Notes: a model not told the origin generated them from the sequence alone. A stretch of 64,000 nt of DNA from Stutzerimonas stutzeri (GCF_024448985.1 NZ_JAMOII010000002.1:62001-126000); one strand, 5' to 3'; shown: positions 10,468 through 19,329, counted from the first letter of the stretch. Program-made: numbers and translations.

Positions 10468-11160
10468 TTACTGCACTTCAGCCCAGGCGCGCACCGGCGA
10501 GCCGCTGCCGTTGTCGATCTTCAGGGGTGGGCCGTAGAACATGAATTCGCCCTTGCCGACAAGCTCCTCCAGGTTGACCAGCCACTCGTAGTGGGTGATG
10601 CCGCGGTCACGGCATACGCGGTGGCTGGGGAACTCGTTGTGCGAGGGTTTATCGGTGGAAGGGCCTTCGACGCCATGCAGCTTGGAATTACGGTCGGCGA
10701 GCCAGTGGGTGGCGGCCTCGGTCAGGCCAGGGTTGGACCAGACGACCTTGACGTCCGGATAGTATTTCTTATGCAGGCCGGTACACATCAACACGATATG
10801 ACCGTCGATTTTCACGCCAGCCATTGCCTCGGCTTCTTCCAGGTCCGCGACATCGATGTCGCCCAGGTCCGGGATATGGCGAAGATCCAGGCAGACCGCC
10901 TTGCCCATGAACATATCCAGGGGCATGTTATCGATGGTCAGTCCGTTAGGGCCCACATGGTAAAAAGCGTCCACGTGGGTGGCGATATGGTCGAGCATCG
11001 ACAGGTGCGTGGTGGCGAAGGTCATCTGGTCGCCAGGCACGCCGAGATTGAACTTCTTCGAGGTTTCGTGGGTGAAGTGAGCCGTGATGACCGGACGCTG
11101 GAACAGCTTGTGCGCCGGCATGTTGTCTTCGATCTTCAACGTAAGGTCGATGATGGGCAT
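10468..11160 (-). CDS. Cyclase-family metal-dependent hydrolase (kynurenine formamidase / isatin hydrolase superfamily)
   Basis: 230 residues with an AAGGAAAA ribosome binding site. The family's metal motif HxGTHxDxPxH appears in the divergent form HIATHVDAFYH (about residues 57-67): Gly is replaced by Ala and Pro by Phe, but the ligands His, His, Asp and His are kept. Members hydrolyse formamides, lactams or isatin with Mn or Zn. The gene lies between TRAP dctM and a COG0523 metallochaperone. The altered motif suggests a substrate other than N-formylkynurenine. No kynurenine genes are nearby. Subfamily is not assigned. Confidence 0.82.
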   Translation of the reverse strand: MPIIDLTLKIEDNMPAHKLFQRPVITAHFTHETSKKFNLGVPGDQMTFATTHLSMLDHIATHVDAFYHVGPNGLTIDNMPLDMFMGKAVCLDLRHIPDLGDIDVADLEEAEAMAGVKIDGHIVLMCTGLHKKYYPDVKVVWSNPGLTEAATHWLADRNSKLHGVEGPSTDKPSHNEFPSHRVCRDRGITHYEWLVNLEELVGKGEFMFYGPPLKIDNGSGSPVRAWAEVQ

Positions 11161-11211
11161 TGCGTTTTTCCTTTTGTTAGACGCAGTGGAATAACGTAGG
11201 CGCGATTGCGA

Positions 11212-12525
11212 CTACATCATTTTCGTGGGAAGCCAGCTGGCGATCCCGGGAAAGAGAGCTACCAAGAGGACGACTAGAAGCAGGATGATCCAGTAGGGGA
11301 TCGAGCCCCGGAAAATGAGCCCCAGCGTGGCGTCGGGGTCGGCTATGCATCCCTTGACCGTGTACACGCATAGCCCGAGTGGGGGGGTGAGTAGGCCTGC
11401 CTCGATGGCCAGGATGCCGAGAATTGCGAACGCCAGTGGCTCGAAACCCAGCGCCGTGGCGATCGGCGCGAAGATCGGTACCGTCAGCAGGATGATGGAG
11501 GTGCTGTCGAGAAACATGCCCAGCACCAGCCAGATTCCGACCATGATGGCCAGGGTCAGATAAAGGCCGCCAACGCCCAGGAACAGGTCGCCGATCATGT
11601 CGCCGATGCCGCCCATGGACAGCAGGCGGGAATACATCTGCGCGGTGATCAGCAGGAAAAGCAAGGGTGCGGAGATGCGTCCGGTGTTGAGGATCGATGC
11701 GGAAAAGTCGCGCCATCCCATGCCCTTGGCGAGCCCGACCACTACGGCACCAAGCACGCCGATGCCGGCTGCCTCGGTTGGCGTGAAGAGGCCGAACCAG
11801 ATGCCGCCGAAGATCATCATGATCATCAGGATCACGCCCGTGGCACCGATCTTGGCGCGAGCATCGGCTTTTTCCACGACGGCGTCATGCTCGTGGTCAG
11901 CACCGAAAAGGTGCGGACGCAGCAGGGCGAAAACCAGCAGGAACAGGAAGAACAGCGATGCCAGCAGCACGCCGGGAACCACGCCTGCAATAAAGAGCTT
12001 GCCGATGGATTGTTCGGCCATGACGCCCCAGATGATCAACAGTACGCTGGGCGGTAACAGCATGCCGAGGGATGCGCTGCCGGCAATGCATCCCAGCGCA
12101 ATGCCTTTGTCGTATTTGGCGCGTGCCATCTCCGGATAGGCGATGCGGGAAAAGGCGGCAGCCGATGCGATGGAGACCCCGGTGACCGCACCAAAGGCCG
12201 CGTTGCCTCCGACGGTCGCGAGCGCCAGGCGACCCGGCAGGCGCTTGAACGACTGGTTGATCAGCTGGAACAGATCGGTTGCGGCTCCCGACCTGGCCAG
12301 TATCTCGCCCAGTAGCACAAACAGGGGAATCGTCGCGAATTCATAAGCCCGAATAGCTCCGAAAGCACTGCTGGCGAGCAATGAGCTGGCAATATCGAAG
12401 GTGCCCATCAGATAGGCGAGGCCAAAGAAACTTGTCAGTCCGAGCGAAATAACCACCGGTACTCCAAGAAGAATGCTCATTATCAGAACCGCAATGATGA
12501 TTGCGGCAAACTCTGGACTACCCAT
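11212..12525 (-). CDS. TRAP transporter large permease, DctM family
   Basis: 437 very hydrophobic residues with about 12 membrane segments. The family signatures are clear: VPVVISLGLTSFFGLAY near the start, GCIAGSASLGMLLPPSVLLI in the middle, and PPLGLCVYTVKG near the end. ATG at 12525 has an ideal GGAGG site six bases upstream and overlaps the dctQ stop by eight bases (ATGGGTAG), so translation is coupled. It forms the ion-driven channel of a tripartite carboxylate importer with the DctQ and DctP proteins upstream. Confidence 0.95.
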   Translation of the reverse strand: MGSPEFAAIIIAVLIMSILLGVPVVISLGLTSFFGLAYLMGTFDIASSLLASSAFGAIRAYEFATIPLFVLLGEILARSGAATDLFQLINQSFKRLPGRLALATVGGNAAFGAVTGVSIASAAAFSRIAYPEMARAKYDKGIALGCIAGSASLGMLLPPSVLLIIWGVMAEQSIGKLFIAGVVPGVLLASLFFLFLLVFALLRPHLFGADHEHDAVVEKADARAKIGATGVILMIMMIFGGIWFGLFTPTEAAGIGVLGAVVVGLAKGMGWRDFSASILNTGRISAPLLFLLITAQMYSRLLSMGGIGDMIGDLFLGVGGLYLTLAIMVGIWLVLGMFLDSTSIILLTVPIFAPIATALGFEPLAFAILGILAIEAGLLTPPLGLCVYTVKGCIADPDATLGLIFRGSIPYWIILLLVVLLVALFPGIASWLPTKMM

Positions 12526-13093
12526 GTTCAACCTCCTGCCCCTTTAACATGTTGAGCGGCTCTTCATTTCCAGTGAAAAGGGCAACTGCTGCGGGAATAG
12601 CCATTACCAGATAAGTCATGGTGGCGAGAATGGAACCTGCCACGATAGCCAGCCGACTTGGAAATACAGGTACCGCAAAGGTTACATGCCCTTCAAACTC
12701 GCCATTGATAAAGGCATTGACCATGTTTTCCCATTCGGCTATTGCAAGAATTGCAAACAGAAACGCCCCCAGCAGGTAACCAGCCAACCATAGGAAGCGC
12801 TTGACTGACGGTGGCGCTAACATATCCATCAGCTCTGTACGCAGCATGCCGCCAATCCGCACGGTATAGGGCAACTGAAGAAAGGCGATGATGACCAGGC
12901 CATTAATAACGACCTCGGCAACGCCAATAATGGGCGTATTAAATAAGCCTCGTCCGAAAACATCTGCGGCAATCAGCAATGCCACTAATATCAATAGCGT
13001 TGCGGCTATTACCATTAGTGCCTTACTGATTATTCGGAGCGTAGAATCCAGGATTCCGACCCAGCCTGTGGTGGAACTCTTGTGCGCTAACAT
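12518..13093 (-). CDS. TRAP transporter small permease, DctQ family
   Basis: 191 residues with four predicted membrane segments (about 20-45, 55-75, 95-115, 140-165). The DVFGRGLFNTPIIGVAEVV stretch is typical of DctQ. GAGGG ribosome binding site upstream. It lies 84 bases after the dctP gene and overlaps dctM. DctQ partners DctM in the membrane. Confidence 0.92.
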   Translation of the reverse strand: MLAHKSSTTGWVGILDSTLRIISKALMVIAATLLILVALLIAADVFGRGLFNTPIIGVAEVVINGLVIIAFLQLPYTVRIGGMLRTELMDMLAPPSVKRFLWLAGYLLGAFLFAILAIAEWENMVNAFINGEFEGHVTFAVPVFPSRLAIVAGSILATMTYLVMAIPAAVALFTGNEEPLNMLKGQEVEHG

Positions 13094-13177
13094 GAAACGC
13101 CCTCGCTTGCGGTAGGTCGCTTATTTCAGATCAACTCATGAGCAGTACGGCCGAGCCTCTCGGCTCGGCCACAGATA

Positions 13178-14248
13178 TCAGTCGATTTCATAGGCATACG
13201 GGAATTCGTAGCCACGCTTCTCGAGTTCACTGATATAGGTCTTCATGATGGCGGTGCCAGGCATCCCCTGCTTGTTCACTTCCTGGGCCATGCGGTTGGG
13301 GAAGTCTTTCAAGGCTTCGGCCCAGGTTTGGCGCGCTTCAGGGCTGATCTCTTTCACGTTGACACCCAGTTCCCTGGCTTTCTGCAGACCGTTACGGTCA
13401 TTGGCGGCGCAGACTTCAGCAGTAGCGTCTTCGTAATCCCTGGCTACTTCTTTAAGTATCTGCTGAACGTCGGCAGGCAGTTTGTTCCAGGTTTTCAGGT
13501 TTACCGTAACGCTATTGACCGGCATTGCGCCGAAGTCAATCTTGGTATAGTGCTTTGCAATTTCGTTGAGTTTGAACGTCGTCCACCAGGTTGAAGTACT
13601 GATGTAGCCCTGATACACGCCAGTCTGCATTGACTGGTAGGCTTCGTTCAGATTGGACGCGACAGGAGTTGCGCCCTTGATCCAGTCCAGGTTTACCCCG
13701 GCGCCTGCAATCTTGTGTCCTTGGAGATCAGAAAAATTCTCCCAGGCAAAGGTGGTACCCAGGCCATAGTTTGACAGGCAACTGACCGCGAGCAGCTTCT
13801 GGTTGTGCTTCTTCTCGAAGGTCTCGGCCAGTTCGGGGTGAGCTGCATACGTGGCGCGTACGGCTTCGCTTGCCATTTTGGCGTCGGGAGAGCCGAAAGG
13901 CAGGAACAGGGGGAAGTTCTGCGCGAGCAGTTCCGAAGGCTCGAAGATCATGCTTGTGAAACCTATGTCCAGCAATCCGTCCCGTGTTGCCTCTAGAACC
14001 TCGGTTACCTTGGCGATCTGGCCCGCATGAAGTTCCATAACCCGGATGCCGTGGTCCGTATTGGCTTCGATTCTTTTCTTGAGCTCTGGCACGAAAAAGT
14101 GGTGTGCCGTTTCCATATAGGACAATAAGCCAACCGGGTGGCCGGAACCTACTCGAAGGTTGATCTGGTCCGCTTGCGCGCTTGTCACGGCGGTTAAGAG
14201 CCCAGCTGATAGCAAGAAATGAAAGCCAGTTTTCCTTATTTGTTTCAT
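13178..14248 (-). CDS. TRAP transporter solute-binding protein, DctP family
   Basis: 356 residues with a signal peptide of about 26 residues ending in SAQA. The family pattern is seen: LRVGSGHPVGLLSYMETAHHF early, then FPLFLPFGSPD and the GAGVNLDWIKGATPVASNLN region, followed by MQTGVYQGYIS and the WNKLPADVQQIL helix. It captures the substrate in the periplasm and hands it to DctQM. First gene of the operon, with a GGGGACTG ribosome binding site. The ligand cannot be read from the sequence; the neighbouring hydrolases point to an amide- or ring-bearing organic acid. Confidence 0.93.
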   Translation of the reverse strand: MKQIRKTGFHFLLSAGLLTAVTSAQADQINLRVGSGHPVGLLSYMETAHHFFVPELKKRIEANTDHGIRVMELHAGQIAKVTEVLEATRDGLLDIGFTSMIFEPSELLAQNFPLFLPFGSPDAKMASEAVRATYAAHPELAETFEKKHNQKLLAVSCLSNYGLGTTFAWENFSDLQGHKIAGAGVNLDWIKGATPVASNLNEAYQSMQTGVYQGYISTSTWWTTFKLNEIAKHYTKIDFGAMPVNSVTVNLKTWNKLPADVQQILKEVARDYEDATAEVCAANDRNGLQKARELGVNVKEISPEARQTWAEALKDFPNRMAQEVNKQGMPGTAIMKTYISELEKRGYEFPYAYEID

Positions 14249-14724
14249 ACCAGTCCCCGATGCGATTAGCGCGTGCGGCGCCAGTTCGCTTGTTGTGAGA
14301 TTCCAGTCCGGGTGGTTGCTCTACTGCGTAGTCGATAACCTGCAATAAAAGAACCCCGGTCTCTTTATGTGCGCATTCTTGGTGTTGTTTGATACGCCAG
14401 GTGTAAGCCGCGTCCTGTTCTTTGCCGCATGTCATTTGGAGGTATCAGTGAACGACTAAAGATCACATAAGACAAATACTGTTTATGCCTGGCTAATATC
14501 GTTTATTCTTATGGGTTCAAGCTGGTGCGAGACGCGTGCGCGATGCACCATTAAGTGGCCTTTATGTGGGAGTCTGGTGAACTATTTAGGGGCGTTAGGA
14601 GTGATATTTGCTTTCTTATGGGGAAATTCTGCGGATTTGATAGGCTGAATTTGCAGGCGCAAGCTATATTCCTGTCCTTATGGCTAAGAACTAGCGAATC
14701 TCTATAATCAATGGCTGGAACGCG
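14249..14724. promoter_or_regulatory. Divergent control region between the TRAP/hydrolase operon and its LysR gene
   Basis: 476 bases that turn AT-rich between about 14450 and 14720. Dyads that could be LysR boxes are CATAA-N12-TTATG (14466-14487), which overlaps a longer pair CATAAG (14466-14471) and CTTATG (14508-14513). A perfect -10 hexamer TATAAT at 14703-14708 lies just before the LysR start, without a convincing -35. No gene is seen in the stretch. Confidence 0.45.
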
Positions 14725-15651
14725 ATGAATCTCAAGCAGTTGCGTTATTTCGTGCGGATTGCCGAGTGCGGAAGCCTTTCGAAAGCCGCTGAAGAGCTGG
14801 GGATCGCTCAGCCGGCTTTGAGCCAACAGTTGCGTGCTCTGGAAGATGAGTTAGGCGTCGAACTCGTAACCCGCCATTCTCGGGGTATCGCGCCCAACGA
14901 CCTAGGCACGATGCTGTTGAGCCATTTCGGCACCATACTCAATGAAATCGACAGGACGCCTCTGCTAGTACAGGATCTGACTCGCAATCCAGCCGGGGAA
15001 GTAAGGCTCGGCGTCACCACCACCGCCGCCCGCTCCCTGACCGCGCCGCTCGTAGCCAAGGTACATGAGCACTATCCGGGCATCACTTTGCACGTGGTCG
15101 AGGCCATGAGTGGGAGCTTGAGCCAGTCCCTGCAGCGCGGAAGCCTTGACCTGTCGATTCTTTACGAGCCGAAGCTTCTGGAACTGGATGATGCCGACCT
15201 CATGCCGATGCTCACGGAAGAGCTGTACCTCATTTCCAAGAACAAAGGCATCGTAAAAAACAGAAAGGTCGTGCCGTTCTCAATGCTCGAAGAGCTTCCG
15301 CTGGTCCTTCCGTGTTATCCGAATGTGTTGACGAGGCTGTTGTACGAATTGGCGGCCAAGCGGGAAGTCAAGCTGGACGTGAAGTTTGAAATCGACTCAC
15401 TGAGCAGCATCGTCGAATTGGTGAATGCCGATTTCTGTACGGTCCTCCCGCTTGTCTGCCTGGGTCGTGAGATCGAGGAAGGAAGAGTGGTAGCAACGCC
15501 TATCACTGACCCGCGCGTGAGCTGGAGCGTGCATATTGCCGCCGCCCGCAAGGGGGTGCGTTCACGCGCGGTGCGTGCCGTCCATAAGCTTCTGATCGAA
15601 GTGGTGCATGAAATGGTCGAGAGCGGCTCATGGCCCGCTCGGCTTATCTAA
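14725..15651 (+). CDS. LysR-family transcriptional regulator
   Basis: 308 residues. The N-terminal helix-turn-helix (residues 1-60; LKQLRYFVRIAECGSLSKAA, then QPALSQQLRALEDELG) is canonical, and the rest is a periplasmic-binding-like effector domain (RLGVTTTAARSLTAPLV, PLVLPCYPNVLTRLLYEL). It is divergent from the TRAP/cyclase/amidase operon with a 476-base shared control region, the classic arrangement for a LysR activator responding to the pathway substrate. The effector is unknown. Confidence 0.93.
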   Translation: MNLKQLRYFVRIAECGSLSKAAEELGIAQPALSQQLRALEDELGVELVTRHSRGIAPNDLGTMLLSHFGTILNEIDRTPLLVQDLTRNPAGEVRLGVTTTAARSLTAPLVAKVHEHYPGITLHVVEAMSGSLSQSLQRGSLDLSILYEPKLLELDDADLMPMLTEELYLISKNKGIVKNRKVVPFSMLEELPLVLPCYPNVLTRLLYELAAKREVKLDVKFEIDSLSSIVELVNADFCTVLPLVCLGREIEEGRVVATPITDPRVSWSVHIAAARKGVRSRAVRAVHKLLIEVVHEMVESGSWPARLI

Positions 15652-15836
15652 AGAGCGCCGCCCTGTTTTAATTGTCCGGCCCCGAGGAGCTTCTCCCTAT
15701 GCGTGGTGGGCCTCAAGATAAATGTAGAAGCATGTAATCTCGCCCCGGGCTCCGCTTGGAGAAGCGTGCCGGGAATGGATTTAGTCTGTCTGCTCATGGC
15801 TGTTAAGCTGGCGCCCTGTTTCGAAGAGTTCTTTCC

Positions 15837-16211
15837 ATGCTGACCCTGGGCAATTTCACCGTCTTTCTTCTTTTCGCTGCTATTGCTGCCTGGCTCTGGC
15901 ATTCGCACGGTATTCGCGAGCGCGCACTGGTGGCAGTGCAGCGTCACTGCAAAAAGATGGATGTCGAGTTGCTCGACGGCAACGTGGCATTCCGGCGCAT
16001 CGGCTTGCAGCGCGACAGCCGTGGCCGGCGCCGGATCGGGCGTGTTTACGGCTTCGAGTTCACCGTCACCGGCGAGCAGCGGCATCCGGGGAGCATCGTC
16101 ATGTTCGGCGCGCAGGTGGGACGTATTGAGCTGGCGGCGCATCCCTTCGAGCCGGCTGCCGAGTCCGCGCGCGTCATTACGCTCGATGAATGGCGTCGGC
16201 CGCCGCATTGA
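15837..16211 (+). CDS. DUF3301 family membrane-anchored protein
   Basis: 124 residues. One N-terminal membrane segment (about 5-22) with no cleavage site, followed by a basic domain containing HCKKMDVELLDGNVAFRRIG and RVYGFEFTVTGEQRHPG, the pattern of DUF3301. Function is not known. It precedes, on the opposite strand, a COG0523 GTPase gene. The two ends converge with REP sequences between them. Confidence 0.8.
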   Translation: MLTLGNFTVFLLFAAIAAWLWHSHGIRERALVAVQRHCKKMDVELLDGNVAFRRIGLQRDSRGRRRIGRVYGFEFTVTGEQRHPGSIVMFGAQVGRIELAAHPFEPAAESARVITLDEWRRPPH

Positions 16212-16236
16212 GCCGGCGTGTTGGCTAAGCCATTAC

Positions 16237-16307
16237 GGTTTCGCGAGCAAGCCCGCTCCGAACGATACGCAACCGATGCTCTTGTAGGAGCCAGCTTGCT
16301 GGCGATT
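16237..16307. repeat. Degenerate REP pair
   Basis: 16237-16258 (TTTCGCGAGCAAGCCCGCTCC region) and 16280-16307 (TTGTAGGAGCCAGCTTGCTG region) are inverted, mutated copies of the REP sequence seen better preserved at 27.8, 38.8 and 63.9 kb. They lie between two converging genes. Confidence 0.75.
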
Positions 16308-16324
16308 GCCACGCCTCACCAGCT

Positions 16325-17305
16325 CTACGGAATACGAGATGGTTCAGCCAGGCAGCGGCGTAGTCCTTGGGTTAGTGCCTCTTCCAGCTGTGCCTCGGCA
16401 AAAATCAGTTCCAGACGCGAATCACGCCGCCATTCGCTTGCGCTAAATTCCAGCGGCTCGCCATCTAGCGCATTGGCCGACAGCCATGACTGTTCGCCAT
16501 GCAACACTAGCTTGGCGCGCCGCCAGGGCAGCGAGACTAGCCATTCGCGGACCTTGCCGATGTCGAACCGTAAATCTGGCTGCCAGCGCCAGCCGATGCT
16601 CCAGCCTTCGGCAGCGGCATGGCTGAGCATGATCGGCTGTAGCGGATCGAGCCAGATACTTGCCAGCGGCGGCTGGGCGGTCGACGGCAAACTTCCCGTT
16701 TCAACCTCACGAGCACCGACTTCGATACCCGGTAGTCGCGCCAAGTCGAGCTGGCCTTGTTGGGTCCAGCAGATGGGCCGCGCCGGCAACCGTCGTTGTA
16801 AATGCCGGCGAGCATCGTCATCCAGCGTTTCACTCTTGTTCAGCACCAGCAGCCCCGCGTGATCGACAATGCTCTGCTGGCTGGCTGTGAGCGCTTCGTT
16901 TCTTGCCAATGCCGCAGTATCCAGCACCACCAGGCTCGGTTGCAGCGCAAGTACGCGATCCCAAGGATGCTGGCGCATCTGATGCAGCAACTGCTGCGGA
17001 TGACTCAGCCCGGAAGGCTCGATCAGCAAACGGTCCGGCTTGGCCTTGCGCAACAAGCGGTTCAGGCCAACCTGAAAGGGCACGCCGTTGACGCAGCACA
17101 GGCAGCCGCCTGCCACTTCCGCCAGGCTGATACCTGCTTCATTGGTGGCCAGCAGCGCCGCGTCGAGTCCGATCTGGCCGAACTCATTGATCAGCACCGC
17201 CCAGCGCTCAGCCACGGGCTTCTGCGCCAGCAGTGAACGGACCAGGCTGGTCTTGCCGGCGCCAAGCGGTCCGCAGATAAGATGAGTGGGTATTTGAGTC
17301 AGCAT
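16325..17305 (-). CDS. COG0523 (CobW/YjiA-type) GTPase
   Basis: 326 residues from ATG at 17305; ATG at 17314 is an equally possible start and neither has a good ribosome binding site. It has Walker A GPLGAGKTS, the metal motif GGCLCC, LLIEPSGLSHP and NKSE in the guanine-specificity position. Unlike the copy at 9.3-10.4 kb it has no His-rich linker, so it belongs to another COG0523 subgroup. It probably has a role in metal homeostasis. It stands alone and diverges from a small exported-protein gene with about 90 bases between them. Confidence 0.88.
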   Translation of the reverse strand: MLTQIPTHLICGPLGAGKTSLVRSLLAQKPVAERWAVLINEFGQIGLDAALLATNEAGISLAEVAGGCLCCVNGVPFQVGLNRLLRKAKPDRLLIEPSGLSHPQQLLHQMRQHPWDRVLALQPSLVVLDTAALARNEALTASQQSIVDHAGLLVLNKSETLDDDARRHLQRRLPARPICWTQQGQLDLARLPGIEVGAREVETGSLPSTAQPPLASIWLDPLQPIMLSHAAAEGWSIGWRWQPDLRFDIGKVREWLVSLPWRRAKLVLHGEQSWLSANALDGEPLEFSASEWRRDSRLELIFAEAQLEEALTQGLRRCLAEPSRIP

Positions 17306-17396
17306 GGGCGCCATGGTGCGCATTCGGCTAATGGATTGGAAGCGGCCGTGCAGCCTGCATGCTAGAGTCGCCGCGGTCAAATCGAGGGGCTAATCG

Positions 17397-17750
17397 ATGC
17401 GTTTATTGGGTTTTCTGCTTTCGCTGAGCGTGGCGGGTCAGGCGTGGGCCGAGGGCTGCGTGATCCATAGTCAGGACGAGCGTATCGAGGTAAAGGTCTG
17501 TCAGCAGAACCTCAATATTCCGGCCGAATTGTTCCGGACCGGATTCTGTCAGCCCGAGCTCAAGGGACAGAAGGTCGAAGTCAGTTTCGTCGAACAATGC
17601 CCTGACGGCGCCTTCGGTATCTGCCGCAACGCCCAGGTATCCAACATGCCCTATCGGCAGGACATCCATTATTACGGCGTCGCCAGTGATGCGCGCTTCC
17701 TCCAGCCCGCCTGCGAGCAGTCCAGCGGTGGTGAATGGTCGGTTCCCTGA
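17397..17750 (+). CDS. Small exported protein of unknown function
   Basis: 117 residues with a signal peptide of about 18 residues (cut after AWA) and six cysteines in the mature part, suggesting disulfides in the periplasm. A GAGGGG ribosome binding site precedes ATG at 17397. I do not recognise a family. It lies before the siderophore sigma-factor gene but is separated from it by 116 bases with its own Fur-like site. Confidence 0.75.
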   Translation: MRLLGFLLSLSVAGQAWAEGCVIHSQDERIEVKVCQQNLNIPAELFRTGFCQPELKGQKVEVSFVEQCPDGAFGICRNAQVSNMPYRQDIHYYGVASDARFLQPACEQSSGGEWSVP

Positions 17751-17822
17751 GCATTTTCGGACGTTCCACGTGAAACCCTCACGCCTCGCTGGGATAAACA
17801 CACTGCCGTAGCTTGCGAAGTT

Positions 17823-17841
17823 GAGAAGCGTTAGCATTACG
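17823..17841 (+). promoter_or_regulatory. Putative Fur box upstream of the ECF sigma gene
   Basis: GAGAAGCGTTAGCATTACG agrees with the 19-base Fur consensus at 11 positions by my count, with the right half (AGCATTA) best. It ends 25 bases before the sigma-factor start. ECF sigma genes of siderophore systems are normally Fur-repressed. Confidence 0.5.
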
Positions 17842-17866
17842 ATCTCGACAACGAAGGGCAGCAACC

Positions 17867-18385
17867 ATGGCAACCCAGGGGATGGTCCGGCAACAGCTTG
17901 TACATCGACTCTATGTCGACCATCAGGGCTGGCTGAATGGCTGGTTACGCCGTCAGCTCGGCTGCAGCCAGAAGGCAGCGGACCTGGCGCAAGACACCTT
18001 CGTGCGTGTCCTGACCAAGGATCATTGCCTCGAAGCGATTCGTGAACCGCGCGCCTTTCTGCATACCGTCGCCAGGGGGCTGTTGATCAATCACTGGCGT
18101 CGCAAGCAGATCGAGCAAGCCTATCTGGACGCGCTGGCTTTGCAGCCCGAGGCATTCGCGCCGTCACCCGAATCCCAGGCGCTGGTCGTCGAAACCCTGT
18201 TGCAGGTCGATGCGATGCTGGCGCGGTTACCGCATAAGGTTCGTCGCGCCTTTCTGTTTTCCCAGCTGCAGGGGATGACCTATGCGGCGATAGCCGCCGA
18301 GCTTGCCGTCTCCGAACGCATGGTCAAGAAGTATATGGCGCAGGCCATGCTGCACTGCCTGACTCTGCTCGACGACGCGCCATGA
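17867..18385 (+). CDS. ECF sigma factor, FecI/FoxI family
   Basis: 172 residues with sigma region 2 (DLAQDTFVRVL, EPRAFLHTVARGLLINHWRR) and region 4 (LPHKVRRAFLFSQLQGMTYAAIA, then SERMVKKYMAQAM). It directs transcription of the TonB-dependent receptor two genes downstream when iron-siderophore is sensed at the surface. It overlaps the fecR-like gene by four bases (ATGA). The order sigma / anti-sigma / receptor / PepSY protein matches foxI-foxR-foxA-foxB of P. aeruginosa as I recall it; which siderophore is used is not certain. Confidence 0.93.
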   Translation: MATQGMVRQQLVHRLYVDHQGWLNGWLRRQLGCSQKAADLAQDTFVRVLTKDHCLEAIREPRAFLHTVARGLLINHWRRKQIEQAYLDALALQPEAFAPSPESQALVVETLLQVDAMLARLPHKVRRAFLFSQLQGMTYAAIAAELAVSERMVKKYMAQAMLHCLTLLDDAP

Positions 18386-19329
18386 GCCTCGATTATCAGG
18401 TACTGCAAGCCGCAGCCCAGTGGTTCGCGGTGCTGCAGTCCGATGCGGTCAGCGAGTCCGATCGCCAAGCCTGGCGCGCTTGGGTCGCCATACCGGAGCA
18501 CGCCGAGGCCTGGCAGCGGGTGGAGCAGATCAGCGGGCGGTTCGAGCCGTTGACGGGCAGCCCGTTCAGTCCCGCGGCGGCTGTTCTTCTGCGGCGCCGT
18601 GAGCCAAACCGGCGGCAGGCACTCAAGACCCTTTCGGTTCTGTGCGGCGGCGCATTGCTGGCATTCGCCGGTGGTTCGCTGCCTTGGCGTAGTTGGGCGG
18701 CAGACCATCGAACGGCCGTGGGAGAGGTGCGCGACTGGCGTCTGGATGATGGCTCGCGGCTGTGGCTGAACACCGATAGCGCGTTGGCTGTCGCATTCAC
18801 CGCTCAGGCTCGGCAGCTGTCGCTGTATCGGGGCGAGGCGTTGCTGCAAGCCTCTGACGAACGACGCCCGCTGCTGTTGCGCACGTCCGAAGGCGACCTT
18901 CAGGCACGCGGCGCTGCGAAATTTTCGGTATTGCAGCGAGACGGCAGCACTCAGCTCAGCGTGTTCGAAGGCGCCATCGATATCCGGCCCGCCGGGCGTG
19001 ATGGCGTCCATACCGTCCTGCAAGGCCAGCAGGTGGCGTTCGATGCTCGGCTGCTCAGGCCTGAGCGGCTCGCTCAGCCGGGCCGTCAGGCATGGAGCAG
19101 CGGCGTTCTGTTGGCCGATGATCTGCGCTTGGACGAGTTCGTGACCGAGCTGGCACGCTACCGCCAAGGCTATCTCGGTTGTGATCCGCAAATCGCCGGC
19201 CTGCGCGTGGTGGGCGCCTATCCGCTGGCTGATACGGAGCGGATTCTCGAGGCTCTGGCCAGTACATTGCCGCTGCGCATCAACCGGCGGTTGCCCTGGT
19301 GGGTCAGTATCGAGCCGTTGTCAGCCTGA
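18382..19329 (+). CDS. FecR-family transmembrane anti-sigma regulator
   Basis: 315 residues. The N-terminal cytoplasmic part (AAAQWFAVLQSD, RQAWRAWVAIPEHAEAWQRV) is the sigma-binding domain. A membrane segment follows at about residues 75-95, then the periplasmic FecR domain (GEVRDWRLDDGSRLWLNTDS) and a C-terminal STN-like tail that meets the receptor's signalling domain. The TonB receptor gene starts 101 bases downstream. Confidence 0.92.
   Translation: MSLDYQVLQAAAQWFAVLQSDAVSESDRQAWRAWVAIPEHAEAWQRVEQISGRFEPLTGSPFSPAAAVLLRRREPNRRQALKTLSVLCGGALLAFAGGSLPWRSWAADHRTAVGEVRDWRLDDGSRLWLNTDSALAVAFTAQARQLSLYRGEALLQASDERRPLLLRTSEGDLQARGAAKFSVLQRDGSTQLSVFEGAIDIRPAGRDGVHTVLQGQQVAFDARLLRPERLAQPGRQAWSSGVLLADDLRLDEFVTELARYRQGYLGCDPQIAGLRVVGAYPLADTERILEALASTLPLRINRRLPWWVSIEPLSA

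Noticed and set aside
10468-11160. Calling the cyclase-family protein kynurenine formamidase (kynB)
   Set aside because: The metal motif differs from KynB and no kynureninase or tryptophan dioxygenase gene is nearby.
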